Shown here: positions 31,651 through 41,027 of the stretch, piece by piece | How positions within the stretch are numbered: the stretch's first letter is position 1 | Layout: every line of letters starts with the position of its first letter | Assembly: GCA_017433765.1 (NCBI GenBank) | Contig: JAFRGO010000006.1 | Location: forward strand, 1 to 64,000 | DNA: 64,000 nt | Direction of reading: 5' to 3' | Source of the DNA: Candidatus Saccharimonadota bacterium | GTDB taxonomy: Bacteria; Patescibacteriota; Saccharimonadia; Saccharimonadales; Saccharimonadaceae | Notes under the pieces: model-generated | Told to the model about the DNA's origin: nothing | Databases searched by the model: none | The model's input: the letters and a program-made list of their open reading frames with translations, nothing else | Program-made: the position numbers and the translations under genes

Positions 31651-32130
31651 CTAGGCGCGAGCAAAGTGCGCAAAAGCACGGTTGGCTTCGGCCATGCGGT
31701 GGCAATCTTCCTTTTTCTTGAAGGCGGTGCCGGTTTCGTTGTAGGCATCGACGATTTCGGACTCGAGGCGCTTGGCGTAGGGCATACCGCTCTTGGCGCG
31801 GGCAGCTTCAACGAGCCAGCTAAAGGCGAAGTGAAGTTGGCGATGACCAGAAATCGGGAAAGGAATCTGGTAGTTCGCACCACCGACGCGGCGGGATTTC
31901 ACTTCGAAATCCGGGGAGACGTTAGCAATGGCGCGTTCGAGAACTTCGACGGGGTCTTCGCTCTTGAGCTTTTTCGCGGCGCCTTCGATGGCGGCATAGA
32001 CCGCGCGCTCGGCGACTTGCTTTTTGCCGTCAAGCATGGATTTGTTGATGAGTCTCTGGACGAGGACGGACTGGTAGCGGCGATCAGGAGAGACTTTGCG
32101 TTCGAGGGATTTGGTAGTTTTGCGAGGCAT
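31651..32130 (-). CDS. rpsG: 30S ribosomal protein S7
   Basis: Primary assembly protein of the 30S head. 159 residues, beginning [21 protein letters not shown], with the conserved RVGGANYQIPFPI segment. Its ATG overlaps the rpsL stop (TAATG) and an AAGGAGG ribosome site precedes it. A terminator follows, so fusA and tuf, which follow rpsG in many bacteria, are not in this operon. Confidence 0.97.
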   Translation of the reverse strand: MPRKTTKSLERKVSPDRRYQSVLVQRLINKSMLDGKKQVAERAVYAAIEGAAKKLKSEDPVEVLERAIANVSPDFEVKSRRVGGANYQIPFPISGHRQLHFAFSWLVEAARAKSGMPYAKRLESEIVDAYNETGTAFKKKEDCHRMAEANRAFAHFARA

Positions 32131-32543
32131 TACTTATCCTCCTTCTTGGCGCCGTATTTGGAACGGCCTTGTTTGCGACCTTGGACACCCTGGAGATCGA
32201 GGGTACCACGGACGATGTGGTAGCGGACACCTGGGAGATCGGGAACACGACCACCGCGGACAAGCACAACGGCGTGCTCTTGGAGATTGTGGCCTTCGCC
32301 GCCGATGTAGGCCCAGACCTCTTGGCCGTTGGTCAATCGAACGCGGGCGACTTTGCGCATGGCGGAGTTCGGTTTCTTTGGAGTCTTAGTGGTGACTTTA
32401 ATGCAGACACCACGCTTCAGAGGAGCGGGTTGGTCGTAATAGCGAGTCTTCAGCGTGTTGACGATGGAGCCAAGAGCTGGAGCTTTGGATTTTTTCGCAG
32501 AGCTTTTGCGGGGCTTGCGAATCAACTGATTGATAGTTGGCAC
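32130..32543 (-). CDS. rpsL: 30S ribosomal protein S12
   Basis: Decoding-centre protein. 137 residues with the conserved [13 protein letters not shown] and [17 protein letters not shown] loops. The start codon is GTG, supported by AAAGGA at the right distance and by the conserved [10 protein letters not shown] beginning. It lies 86 bases downstream of tig; I did not find a clear terminator between them, so read-through from tig or a promoter in the gap are both possible. Confidence 0.97.
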   Translation of the reverse strand: MPTINQLIRKPRKSSAKKSKAPALGSIVNTLKTRYYDQPAPLKRGVCIKVTTKTPKKPNSAMRKVARVRLTNGQEVWAYIGGEGHNLQEHAVVLVRGGRVPDLPGVRYHIVRGTLDLQGVQGRKQGRSKYGAKKEDK

Positions 32544-32628
32544 TCTTTTAATTCCTTTTAGTTAGTATATTTGTCTATACTTTCTACAGCACTAGAAAAA
32601 TAGACGCGAAACTCTTGTCTCTATTATA

Positions 32629-33909
32629 CTACTTTTCGTTTAATTTGACAAGATGTTCGAGAGTTTTGTCGATAGTCATGCGGTTTTTAATGTCGGCGCG
32701 AACGCGAGGATCCTTCAGGTTTTCGAGGGCTTCTTTGGAATTCTTGTACGCGGTCTTCAGTTCGGAAAGTTTAGCGTCAACTTCGTCTTCGGCGACGGTG
32801 ATCTTTTCTTTGACGGCTAGAGTTTGGAGAATGAGAGAAGCTTTGACGCGTTCGACGGCGAGCTCACGAGCTTCCGCTTGCCATTTGTCGAATTTTTCTC
32901 CAGTAGATTCGATATAGGCTTTCAAATCTTGGCCCCGAGAACGGGCGTTGCGAGTAAAATCGTCGGTGATAAGACGGAGTTGGTCTTCGACAAGAATGTC
33001 GGGAGCGGAGACTTTGGACTTTTTGATAAGCTCGGAGACGAGATCGTCTTTGTATTTATTGAGCGTGCGGGCGAGATTCTGGTTTTCGATGTTCTTCTTA
33101 ATGTCAGCTTTTAGCTCGTCGATAGTCTTGAAAGGACCGCATTTTTTGGCGAAGTCAGCGTCGAGGGCGGGTTTCTTCACTTCGTTGACTTGTTTGACGA
33201 GAATTTCGAAAATTGTCTTCGCGCCGGCGAGGGCTTTGGCAGGATAATCCTTGGGGAAGGTGAGGTCGAGATTGAATTTGTCGCCAGCAGAGTGGCCGAC
33301 GAGACCTTCTTCGAAGCCCGGGATGAAGGACTTGGAGCCGAGGAGAAGAGCGTGGTCTTTGGCGGAGCCACCCTCGAAAGGCTTGCCGTCCTTTTTGCCA
33401 ACAAAGTCGATGATGACTTCGTCGCCGAGTTCGGCGGGTTTTTTGGCGGTCTTTTTCTCGGCGTAGGCGGCGCGGATGTTTTCGAGAATGTCGGTGACGT
33501 CGGATTCTTTGACTTCGGTCTTGTCCTTTTTGACTTTTAATTTCTTATAGTCACCGAGTTCGATTTCGGGGATAATTTCGGCGGTAGCGGTATATTCGAC
33601 GAGCTCATCAGGGACGAATTTCGTAACGTTGACGTTAGGCATGACGATGGGTTGCTTCGAGGCTTCAGAGAAAGCCAGGGGAACAGTCATGCGGACGGCG
33701 AGATCGAGGGTAGTGGAATTGAGGTCGTTGGGGTTGATTCTCTTTTCGGCGAGAAATAGGGGGGCTTTGCCCTTGCGGAAGCCTTCAACTTTGAGTTCTT
33801 TGGCAAGGCGAGCGAGGGCTTTGTCTCGGTAGGAACCGAGGTCGGATTTATCAAGTTTGACAGTAAGCTCGATTTTGGTATCGGATAGTTTTTTTACGGA
33901 TGTCTTCAT
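32629..33909 (-). CDS. tig: Trigger factor
   Basis: Ribosome-associated chaperone and prolyl isomerase. The 426 residues show an N-terminal ribosome-binding domain (GFRKGKAPLFLAEKRI carries the GFRxGxxP signature), a central FKBP-type domain (GDEVIIDFVGKKDGKPFEGG) and a helical C-terminal domain. The start is set by an extended -10 box 7 bases upstream that overlaps the 3' end of the FAD oxidase gene. Confidence 0.95.
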   Translation of the reverse strand: MKTSVKKLSDTKIELTVKLDKSDLGSYRDKALARLAKELKVEGFRKGKAPLFLAEKRINPNDLNSTTLDLAVRMTVPLAFSEASKQPIVMPNVNVTKFVPDELVEYTATAEIIPEIELGDYKKLKVKKDKTEVKESDVTDILENIRAAYAEKKTAKKPAELGDEVIIDFVGKKDGKPFEGGSAKDHALLLGSKSFIPGFEEGLVGHSAGDKFNLDLTFPKDYPAKALAGAKTIFEILVKQVNEVKKPALDADFAKKCGPFKTIDELKADIKKNIENQNLARTLNKYKDDLVSELIKKSKVSAPDILVEDQLRLITDDFTRNARSRGQDLKAYIESTGEKFDKWQAEARELAVERVKASLILQTLAVKEKITVAEDEVDAKLSELKTAYKNSKEALENLKDPRVRADIKNRMTIDKTLEHLVKLNEK

Positions 33910-33916
33910 GGGAGGG

Positions 33917-33925
33917 ATTATACCA
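33917..33925 (-). promoter_or_regulatory. Extended -10 promoter of tig, leaderless
   Basis: Minus strand TG-G-TATAAT ends 7 bases before the tig ATG and lies inside the last codons of the upstream gene. Confidence 0.7.
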
Positions 33926-35504
33926 TAATAGTGGTATTTTCGGAAGTGCGGAAATGGCGGGCGACAGAGCGGGGGTCGGCGCCGAGTTTAATGTCGGGGG
34001 CAAGGATATGATTGGGGTCGAAGGTGTCCTTCAGGGCGTGGTAGAGTTTTTTCTCGGCGACGTTAAGCTCACGATTCGTCAGTAGGGCCTTGATGCGGCC
34101 TTCTGGACTGCCGCCGCAGAGGTAGCCGTAGTGCATTTTTAATAATTTGTTAAAATCGGTGAGAAAATCGACAATAAAACGACGGCCGGATTCGGAGGAG
34201 ATTTGGACGTTGGGACGGATGGAATAGATGGAAGTGCCGTAAGAGCCGTAGATGGAGAGCGGGATTTTGTATTTTTCTTCGAGATAGTGGAGGTCGGAGA
34301 CGAAGTTTACTAGCTCGTCGGCAGGGACGTAGAAGTCGGAGACGAAGGGGGTGCGTTCGTTGTTGGCGTCGCCATTGAGATAGCTGGAAAGGATGTTGAA
34401 AATCGAGGAGAAGTTGACGTCCTTGTCGGACTCAGTGGCATAGCGGGCGGACTTGGGGAGGTATTCGAGGCAGCGCTCGACTTTGCGACGATTGATGCGG
34501 TATTTGTCACAGAAGGTCAGATAAACGAGGTAACCTTCGGAACCGATATGATTGAAGAAGTCGGGGCGTTTACCGTGTTCTTCGGCGACCTTGAGAATAT
34601 TTAAATCGTAGAAATCTAACTCGAGAGGGCGCAGTTTCTTTGCGAAGGCGAGAAAATCGTTGGCGAGGCGGAAGGAGTTGAAGACGACAACGAGGTGAGT
34701 GGGTTTCGGGGGGATAAGTTCGGCGCGGAGGATGACTTCGCTAATAATACCGAGGGTGCCTTGGGAGCCGAAGAAAACTGGGAGGGGGTCGAAAACGCGA
34801 CCGTTGTCGCGGGAGACGTATTGGATGGCGGGGTAGCCGGCGGTGTTGCGAGTGCCGCGGAGGGATTCGATGGTCGATTGGTGGTCGCCAAGAAGGCGAT
34901 TGAGATCGCGGTAGATGGTGCCTTGGATGTTGGTCATGGCTTTGCGACGAGAGAAACCGCGCTGGCCGAAGCGAGAAGTCTGGAAAATATCGCCGGAGGC
35001 GAGGACGGTTTCGATACGATCGACGTAGTTCATAATCCCGCCGAAGCGGAAGGCGTAGGAGTCAGTCGAGGCGTTAGCGATGAGGCCACCGATGGTCTCG
35101 CGGGGGTCGGAATTGACGGGGAGAATCAGGCCGTGGGAAGCAAGGGCGGAGTTTAGCTCGCCTAGAGTAACGCCAGCTTGGACGTGGACGAGGCGGTCGT
35201 GGGCGTCGATTTCTTTGATTTTGTTAAGTCGTTCGGTCGAAATCACGAGGCCAGAAGTCAGGTCGGCGCCAGTCGCATCGAGACCGCTACCACGGACGGC
35301 GATGGGAAGCTTGTAATCCTTCACCGCGAGTTGGTTGATGAAGCGACACAGTTTACGAATATCGTCGGTAGTTTCGGGGACAGCAACGAAGCGAGGTTTA
35401 ATCTCGAGAATTGAGCGATCGGAAGAATAAGCCTTGAGAATAGAAGGCTTGTCGTAAACATTGCCGCGGATTTGACGGTTCAAATAGACGGCAATTTTAT
35501 TCAT
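33918..35504 (-). CDS. FAD-binding oxidoreductase (GlcD/D-lactate dehydrogenase-like)
   Basis: FAD-linked dehydrogenase of the vanillyl-alcohol-oxidase fold. The 528 residues show the PP-loop region PIAVRGSGLDATGADLTSG and the FAD-binding NSDPRETIGGLIANAST segment, then a substrate domain and a C-terminal part. Related enzymes oxidise D-lactate, glycolate or other 2-hydroxy acids. With an L-lactate dehydrogenase in the same window, lactate metabolism is plausible but unproven. A leader of about 20 bases with a GGGTGG ribosome site follows a TG-C-TATAAT promoter. Confidence 0.85.
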   Translation of the reverse strand: MNKIAVYLNRQIRGNVYDKPSILKAYSSDRSILEIKPRFVAVPETTDDIRKLCRFINQLAVKDYKLPIAVRGSGLDATGADLTSGLVISTERLNKIKEIDAHDRLVHVQAGVTLGELNSALASHGLILPVNSDPRETIGGLIANASTDSYAFRFGGIMNYVDRIETVLASGDIFQTSRFGQRGFSRRKAMTNIQGTIYRDLNRLLGDHQSTIESLRGTRNTAGYPAIQYVSRDNGRVFDPLPVFFGSQGTLGIISEVILRAELIPPKPTHLVVVFNSFRLANDFLAFAKKLRPLELDFYDLNILKVAEEHGKRPDFFNHIGSEGYLVYLTFCDKYRINRRKVERCLEYLPKSARYATESDKDVNFSSIFNILSSYLNGDANNERTPFVSDFYVPADELVNFVSDLHYLEEKYKIPLSIYGSYGTSIYSIRPNVQISSESGRRFIVDFLTDFNKLLKMHYGYLCGGSPEGRIKALLTNRELNVAEKKLYHALKDTFDPNHILAPDIKLGADPRSVARHFRTSENTTIMV

Positions 35505-35529
35505 AGTCCACCCAAAATGACATATATAT

Positions 35530-35538
35530 ATTATAGCA
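35530..35538 (-). promoter_or_regulatory. Extended -10 promoter of the FAD oxidoreductase gene
   Basis: Minus strand TG-C-TATAAT within a TA-rich tract, with a short leader before the ATG. Confidence 0.6.
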
Positions 35539-35545
35539 CGAGCGT

Positions 35546-36160
35546 TTAGATTTTGAAAAGTTTTTTCAGCTTTTCGTCAACTTCGCGTGGAGTACCGGTG
35601 GCGTCGAGAGTCGGGATGTCGTATTCTTTAGCGACTTCGAGGTAAGCGTCGTTGAGTTTCTTTTGGAACTCGGCGTCTTTGGATTTGAAAAACTCGGCGG
35701 AACGTTTGCCTTGCATGAGGAGGCGTTTTTTGCGCTCCTCGTCGGAAAGAGTAAAGATGACAATTTTGTCAGGATGGAAGTATTTTTCGGGCATTAGTTC
35801 GTGGTGGAGGCGAGCGATGAGGCTCTTGGAGACGCCGGTGCCGTAGCCTTCGTAAATCAAGGTCGAGAACCAGTTGCGAGTAACGATAACGATGTCGCCG
35901 TTTTTGAGCGCCGGTTCGGCGTAGCGTTTCCATTGTTCGTAGCGGTTAGTGAGGTAGAGAAGGACGCGAGTTTTTTTATCAATTTCGTAATCGGTTTTGT
36001 AGGTCAGGCTGGCGATTTTGGCGACGAAGGGGTCGGTAGAGTTGGTGCCGGATTCGGAATAGTGGACGACGGTGCGGCCTTGGTTCTCAAAATAAGTTTT
36101 GAGTAGGTCGGCTTGGGTGTCTTTGCCGGTGGCGTCTTGGCCTTCGATGACGATGAACAT
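35546..36160 (-). CDS. tmk: Thymidylate kinase
   Basis: P-loop kinase phosphorylating dTMP to dTDP. The 204 residues begin MFIVIEGQDATGKDTQ, where GQDATGKDT (7-15) is a variant of the usual GxDGxGKST loop; RNWFST replaces the common DRY/DRW motif. I start it here because the ATG overlaps the tdk stop (TAATG) and AGGAAAGGG lies upstream. With tdk it forms a two-step route from thymidine to dTDP. A related deoxynucleoside kinase role cannot be excluded. Confidence 0.88.
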   Translation of the reverse strand: MFIVIEGQDATGKDTQADLLKTYFENQGRTVVHYSESGTNSTDPFVAKIASLTYKTDYEIDKKTRVLLYLTNRYEQWKRYAEPALKNGDIVIVTRNWFSTLIYEGYGTGVSKSLIARLHHELMPEKYFHPDKIVIFTLSDEERKKRLLMQGKRSAEFFKSKDAEFQKKLNDAYLEVAKEYDIPTLDATGTPREVDEKLKKLFKI

Positions 36161-36756
36161 TAGTTCCCTTTCCTGACGCTGGCGCGATATTTCTCGAAAC
36201 AAGCAGGACAGAGGGCACGATATTCGATTTTCGAGGTGCCGTCAATCAAAATGTCGGGGCCGTCGAGAACGAATTTATCATCGAGAAAACGGCAGTTGCA
36301 AGTGGCTTTGCGACCACATTCGCAAATAGTTTTAATCTCTTCGATGTCGTGGGCGATTTGGAGGAGACGAGTAGCACCTTCGAAGCCGCCGTCCTCTTGG
36401 CGAAAGTTGAGGCGGAGACCGTAAGCCATGACGGGAATGTCGAGCTGGATGGTGACCATCATGAGTTGGTCAACTTGGGCTTTGGTCAAAAATTGAGCCT
36501 CGTCAACGAGAACACAGGCAACGCCGGCGTATTTTTCGGCGATTTGCTCAAACAGGTCAACTTTTTTGTCAAAACAAAAGTCGGTTTCGCGTTCGGGGCC
36601 GATGCGAGTGAGTAATTTCTCGCCGTTTTTGGTGTCGGTTTTGGGTTTGATGACGCAGACTTGGTGACCGCGTTCTTCGTAGTTAAAGGCGACCTGGAGA
36701 AGTTGCATAGTTTTACCACAACCCATCGCGCCATAGCGAAAATATAGCTTCGCCAT
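36160..36756 (-). CDS. tdk: Thymidine kinase
   Basis: Type II thymidine kinase for nucleoside salvage. The 198 residues contain the P-loop GAMGCGKT (9-16), VLVDEAQFL (Walker B), and four zinc-binding cysteines in CECGRKATCNC and CPACF near the C-terminus. GGAGG precedes the ATG. Operon with tmk. For a small parasitic-type genome, taking thymidine from outside is consistent. Confidence 0.95.
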   Translation of the reverse strand: MAKLYFRYGAMGCGKTMQLLQVAFNYEERGHQVCVIKPKTDTKNGEKLLTRIGPERETDFCFDKKVDLFEQIAEKYAGVACVLVDEAQFLTKAQVDQLMMVTIQLDIPVMAYGLRLNFRQEDGGFEGATRLLQIAHDIEEIKTICECGRKATCNCRFLDDKFVLDGPDILIDGTSKIEYRALCPACFEKYRASVRKGN

Positions 36757-36778
36757 AAATTACCTCCTAGTTTTCTTT

Positions 36779-36784
36779 ATTATA
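36779..36784 (-). promoter_or_regulatory. -10 element of tdk-tmk
   Basis: Minus strand TATAAT without an extended TG, about 23 bases before the tdk ATG, in the gap after the upstream exported-protein gene. Confidence 0.5.
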
Positions 36785-36794
36785 GTCGAAAAAA

Positions 36795-37457
36795 CTAGAT
36801 TGTGCCAGTATTTGGGGCTTTCGGAAGTTCCGTTTCGGGGGCGACGATTTCCCAGACTAAATCTTGGGGGAGGTCGTGGTCAGTTTTGACCCAGTTGAAG
36901 CCAACGACGAGAAAGGCGTAGATGTGATAAGTCCCTGGGGCGGTGGCGCAAATGGGGGGATTATTATCGACCCTAGTTGAGACGCTGGAGAGGCTGACTT
37001 GTTTTTCTTGATACACAACGTCAACACAATGTTCTTCGCCGTCGTATTCGAAAGTCGTCTCGCTGGAAATGTAGGGTTTCGGAATGTTGGGGTAGATAGT
37101 AATCATATATTCGACCGAGGTAACGTTGCCCTCGAAGATGTAATCTTCGTCGGTGATTTCGATGGTGAAAAATTGGTTGCCGACGCCGACAAAATGTCCG
37201 CCGCTAGTGATAGACATAATAGTTTCGTCGTAATTTTCGAGATAGTCCTCGGCATACCAGTCAACGGGGTCAGTGGGGTCGGTATGGAGGATTTCTTTGC
37301 CTTCTATAATCGTCGGGATGGGGACGACGATTTTGTCGTCGAGGGCTCGCGTGGAATTGTCGTTGAGGACGAGGAGAACTCCGACCATGAGGACGATGGC
37401 GAGGGCGAGGAGTTTGGTGATTTTTTGGTATGTGCGTGTGAGGTGAGTAATCTTCAT
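36795..37457 (-). CDS. Exported protein of unknown function ending in a sortase-like motif without anchor
   Basis: The 220 residues have a basic N-terminus and one hydrophobic segment (about 16-32) that could be a signal peptide or anchor, then a polar beta-rich domain. The C-terminus reads ELPKAPNTGTI and stops. PNTG resembles a sortase sorting motif, but the hydrophobic helix and basic tail that normally follow are absent, so the gene may be truncated or the motif may be chance. It lies 53 bases after the ABC exporter operon. A 9-bp inverted repeat covers its start codon. I do not recognise the domain. Confidence 0.7.
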   Translation of the reverse strand: MKITHLTRTYQKITKLLALAIVLMVGVLLVLNDNSTRALDDKIVVPIPTIIEGKEILHTDPTDPVDWYAEDYLENYDETIMSITSGGHFVGVGNQFFTIEITDEDYIFEGNVTSVEYMITIYPNIPKPYISSETTFEYDGEEHCVDVVYQEKQVSLSSVSTRVDNNPPICATAPGTYHIYAFLVVGFNWVKTDHDLPQDLVWEIVAPETELPKAPNTGTI

Positions 37458-37479
37458 AAAGACAGGGTAGCTTTATGAA
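37453..37479 (-). promoter_or_regulatory. Inverted repeat over the start codon of the exported-protein gene
   Basis: Perfect 9-bp arms TTCATAAAG / CTTTATGAA with a 9-base spacer. The ATG lies in the downstream arm. A possible promoter (TTGCAA, 17 bases, TACCCT, 6 bases to ATG) would be overlaid by it, so it could be an operator or an RNA hairpin. Confidence 0.5.
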
Positions 37480-37510
37480 AAAATTTTTGCAAGCGTAGGC
37501 GCAAAATATT

Positions 37511-39289
37511 CTAACTATCGGCGAATTGGGAGTTGTATAGTTCGGCGTAGAAGCCGTTTTGCTTCAACAATTCGTCGTGATTGCCACGTTCGACGATTTT
37601 GCCGTTTTGCATAACGAGAATCAAGTCGGCGTTACGAATGGTCGAAAGACGATGAGCAATGACGAAGCTGGTGCGACCTTTGGTGAGTTTCTCGAAGGCG
37701 GATTGGATGAGCTGTTCGGTGCGAGTATCAACGTTGGAGGTGGCTTCGTCGAGAATAATCATGGGCGGGTTGGCGACGAGGGCGCGGGCGATGGTGAGGA
37801 GTTGTTTTTCGCCGGCGGAAATATTGTCAGAATCTTCGGAAATAAGCGCGTCGTAGCCTTTGTCGAGAGATTCGATAAAATGGTCGATGTTAGCTAGTTT
37901 TGTAGAACGCTTAATGTCTTCTATGGTCGCATTTTTGTTGCCATATTTGAGGTTTTCGGCGACGGTGCCAGAAAATAGCCAGGTGTCTTGGAGAACCATA
38001 CCGAAGAGGCCACGAACGTCGGAGCGCTTCATCTCGCTAATCGGGATGCCGTCGATAGTGATGTAGCCAGAATCGGGTTCATAAAAACGCATGAGGAGGT
38101 TGATGATGGTAGTTTTGCCGGCGCCAGTCGGGCCGACGACAGCAACTTGGGAGCCCGGCTGGACATCGACGGAGAAGTTTCTAATAATCGGAGTATCTTT
38201 ATCATAGCTGAATGATACATCATGGAAAGAAACGGCGCCGCGAACTCGGTCGAGAGTTTTTGCGGGGGGGAAATCTGGGGTTTCTTCTGGCTCGGCGAGA
38301 AAATCGAACACGCGTTCGCAAGCGGCGAGCGTGAGCTGGAGATTGGCGAGAGTCTCGGAAATGTCGGAAATCGGGCGGTTGAATTGGTTGGTATATTGGA
38401 TGAAGGCCTGGATGTTGCCGATGGTGATTTTGCCGCCAATGGCAAGGAGGCCGCCGAGGATACAAACGGCCGTATAGCCTAGACTAGTGATAATATGAAC
38501 GACTGGGAAGCTGAGACGCGAGAGGAAGGTGGCGCGGAAGGACTCGGAGCGATAGCGGTCGTTGACTGCGCGGAAGGCGTCGAGCGAGGCTTGCTCGTGG
38601 GAGTTGGATTTGATGATGACTTGGCCGGAATAATCTTCTTCGATGCGATTGCTTAATTTGCCGAGAGTTTCGCGAGACGAGACGAAAAGTTTTTGAGCTT
38701 TTTTGGTGATTTTGAGGACAAAAATGCTGGCAAGCGGAACGGTGACGAGAGCGACGACCGAGAGATGGATGGAAATTGTCAACATAATCACCAAGATGCC
38801 GACGATGGTGATGGTGTTGGAAATAATCTCGACTAGCTCTTCGCTCAAACCGCTGGCGATGGTGTCGATGTCGTTGGACATGCGTGAAAGAGTGTCGCCG
38901 AAGGCATGCCGGTCGAAATAGGAAACCGGAAGGCGGTTAATCTTATCGAGAATTGCAGCGCGGAGAGATTGGGCGTATTTAGCGGTCACAATGGCCATGA
39001 TGATTGATTCTAGGTAGGCGAAGATGCTCGAGGCGAGGTAAATTGTTATCAGCAAGTGGGCGAGCTGACGAATTGGTAGCCAATCGACGGTGCCGGTCGC
39101 AGTATAACTCTCGACGGCGCTGGTGGTGATGTTGCCGAGGATTTTGGGGCCGAGAATAGAAAGAAGAACGGAGATGATAGCAAAAACAAAGGCTAAAATA
39201 ATCGGGAGATAGTAGGGCTTTAAGCTACGGTAAAGATTTTTTACGGTTCGCTTGATATGTTTGGCTTTTTCGGGACTGGACTTAGGCAT
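37511..39289 (-). CDS. ABC exporter subunit, canonical Walker B, variant signature
   Basis: Half-transporter of 592 residues: six transmembrane helices (about 25-310) and a nucleotide-binding domain with Walker A VGPTGAGKTT, a signature that reads ISAGEKQ instead of LSGGQ, and Walker B MIILDEATSNVD with the catalytic Glu. Its start overlaps the end of the partner gene by 8 bases. The complementary defects of the two genes fit a heterodimeric exporter of the TM287/288 or BmrCD type. The cargo is unknown (drug, lipid or peptide). Confidence 0.93.
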   Translation of the reverse strand: MPKSSPEKAKHIKRTVKNLYRSLKPYYLPIILAFVFAIISVLLSILGPKILGNITTSAVESYTATGTVDWLPIRQLAHLLITIYLASSIFAYLESIIMAIVTAKYAQSLRAAILDKINRLPVSYFDRHAFGDTLSRMSNDIDTIASGLSEELVEIISNTITIVGILVIMLTISIHLSVVALVTVPLASIFVLKITKKAQKLFVSSRETLGKLSNRIEEDYSGQVIIKSNSHEQASLDAFRAVNDRYRSESFRATFLSRLSFPVVHIITSLGYTAVCILGGLLAIGGKITIGNIQAFIQYTNQFNRPISDISETLANLQLTLAACERVFDFLAEPEETPDFPPAKTLDRVRGAVSFHDVSFSYDKDTPIIRNFSVDVQPGSQVAVVGPTGAGKTTIINLLMRFYEPDSGYITIDGIPISEMKRSDVRGLFGMVLQDTWLFSGTVAENLKYGNKNATIEDIKRSTKLANIDHFIESLDKGYDALISEDSDNISAGEKQLLTIARALVANPPMIILDEATSNVDTRTEQLIQSAFEKLTKGRTSFVIAHRLSTIRNADLILVMQNGKIVERGNHDELLKQNGFYAELYNSQFADS

Positions 39290-41027
39290 GGCGTAGCTCT
39301 TCTTCGTATTCGGCGGGGGAAAGTTGGGAACGGACGATTTCTTGGTAAACTTTGCAAGTCTTCAGCAGGTCGGAATGGCGACCGGAACCGACGATTTTGC
39401 CGCGGTCGAGAACGAGGATATTGTCGGCATCCTTGATTGTGCTGACGCGTTGGGCGACGATAAGAGTAATGGAATTTTTCGTAGCGGGAGCGAGGGCGGC
39501 GCGGAGTTTTTGGTCGGTTTTCATGTCGAGGGCAGAGAAGCTGTCGTCGAAAATATAGATTTCGGGATTCTTCGCGATGGCGCGGGCGATGCAGAGGCGC
39601 TGCTTTTGACCACCACTTAGATTGGTGCCGCCGCGAGAAACGCGCGAATTATATTTTTCTTTTAGCTTCATAACGAAGTCGTCGGCTTGGGCGATTTTGG
39701 CAGAGCGCACAATATCTTCGTCGGAAATATTTTTGGCGCCAAAGGCAATATTGGATTTAATGGTACCGGAGAAAAGAAGGCCGCGCTGGGGGACATAGCC
39801 GATGCGTTGCATTAGGTCGTCTTTTTGGTAGTTTCTAATGTCGATACCATTGACAAAAATCTCGCCGGAGGTCGCTTCGTAGAAACGAGGGATGAGCTGG
39901 GCTAGGGTGGATTTGCCAGAGCCGGTCGAGCCGACGATAGCTATGGTATCTCCGGCCTGGGCGGAAAATGAGATATTTGATAGGACTTTTTGTTCGGCGT
40001 GGCGGTAAGAGAAATCGACATTGTGAAACTCGAGGGTCGGGACGAGCGAAGGTTGGCCGAGAGTTTTGGCCGGCCATTTGATTTTCGCCGATGTCCCTAA
40101 AACTTCGTTGATGCGACCAGCGGAGACGTTGGCGCGCGGGAGCATCATGAAGAAGAAGGTCAGGACAATGAAACTCATAATGACTTGGATGGCGTATTGC
40201 ATAAAAGCAATCATGTTGCCGAGATAGGCGAAGTCTTTTGAGATGAGCGAAACGCCGACCCAGATACAGACTAGGCTAGTGAGGTTAAAAACCAAGCCTA
40301 TCAAGGGCCTAATGAGTGACATAACTTTCGAGATATAAATAATCGTGTCAGTTAATTCGGAGTTGGCACGGGCGAATTTCTTTTTCTCGACAGATTCGTT
40401 ATTGAAGGCGCGAATGACGCGGAAGCCGGTGAGGTTTTCGCGAGTTAGGAGAGTGATTTTATCAAGAAGTTTTTGGAAAAGTTTGAACTTTTTCATGGTC
40501 GAGGAAATAATAACAATCACGAAGAAAATGACGGCAGCGATAGCTAGGGCAATAATCCAAGTCATATCGGGGGCGGTGGCGAAGGCTTGGATGATGGCGA
40601 CGACACACATCATGGGGGCGCGGAGGAGCATAGAAAGCATCATGACGACGGTTTGTTGGACCTGGGAAATGTCGTTGGTGGTGCGGGTGATGAGCGAGGC
40701 GGTGCTGAATTTCTCGACTTCGGATAGTTCGAGGGAAAGGATTTTGGCGTAGATTTCTTCGCGCAGGTCACTAGCGAAGGCGGTGCCGATTTTGCTGGAG
40801 AAATAGCCGCTAGAGAGAGCGCCGACGGCGGTCAAAACCGCACAGCCTAGCATACGGAAGCCGATAGTCCAAATAATCTCGGTATTACCGGTGGCGATGC
40901 CCTCGTTGACGATGGTGGCCATCAGGGCGGGGAGGCGAAGAGTAAACCAAGTCTGGAGCGCGATAGAAAGAAGCAGGATAATGACCTGCCACCAATATGG
41001 TTTTAGAAAACGAAGAAGCTTGAACAT
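39282..41027 (-). CDS. ABC exporter subunit, degenerate Walker B (FDDS)
   Basis: Partner half-transporter, 581 residues: six transmembrane helices (about 15-305) and a nucleotide-binding domain with Walker A VGSTGSGKST, canonical LSGGQKQR signature and Walker B IYIFDDSFSALD, where Asp replaces the catalytic Glu. In heterodimeric exporters this degenerate site pairs with the partner's variant signature, leaving one hydrolytic site. Its ATG directly follows the stop of the flippase-like gene (TAA-ATG). Confidence 0.93.
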   Translation of the reverse strand: MFKLLRFLKPYWWQVIILLLSIALQTWFTLRLPALMATIVNEGIATGNTEIIWTIGFRMLGCAVLTAVGALSSGYFSSKIGTAFASDLREEIYAKILSLELSEVEKFSTASLITRTTNDISQVQQTVVMMLSMLLRAPMMCVVAIIQAFATAPDMTWIIALAIAAVIFFVIVIISSTMKKFKLFQKLLDKITLLTRENLTGFRVIRAFNNESVEKKKFARANSELTDTIIYISKVMSLIRPLIGLVFNLTSLVCIWVGVSLISKDFAYLGNMIAFMQYAIQVIMSFIVLTFFFMMLPRANVSAGRINEVLGTSAKIKWPAKTLGQPSLVPTLEFHNVDFSYRHAEQKVLSNISFSAQAGDTIAIVGSTGSGKSTLAQLIPRFYEATSGEIFVNGIDIRNYQKDDLMQRIGYVPQRGLLFSGTIKSNIAFGAKNISDEDIVRSAKIAQADDFVMKLKEKYNSRVSRGGTNLSGGQKQRLCIARAIAKNPEIYIFDDSFSALDMKTDQKLRAALAPATKNSITLIVAQRVSTIKDADNILVLDRGKIVGSGRHSDLLKTCKVYQEIVRSQLSPAEYEEELRHA

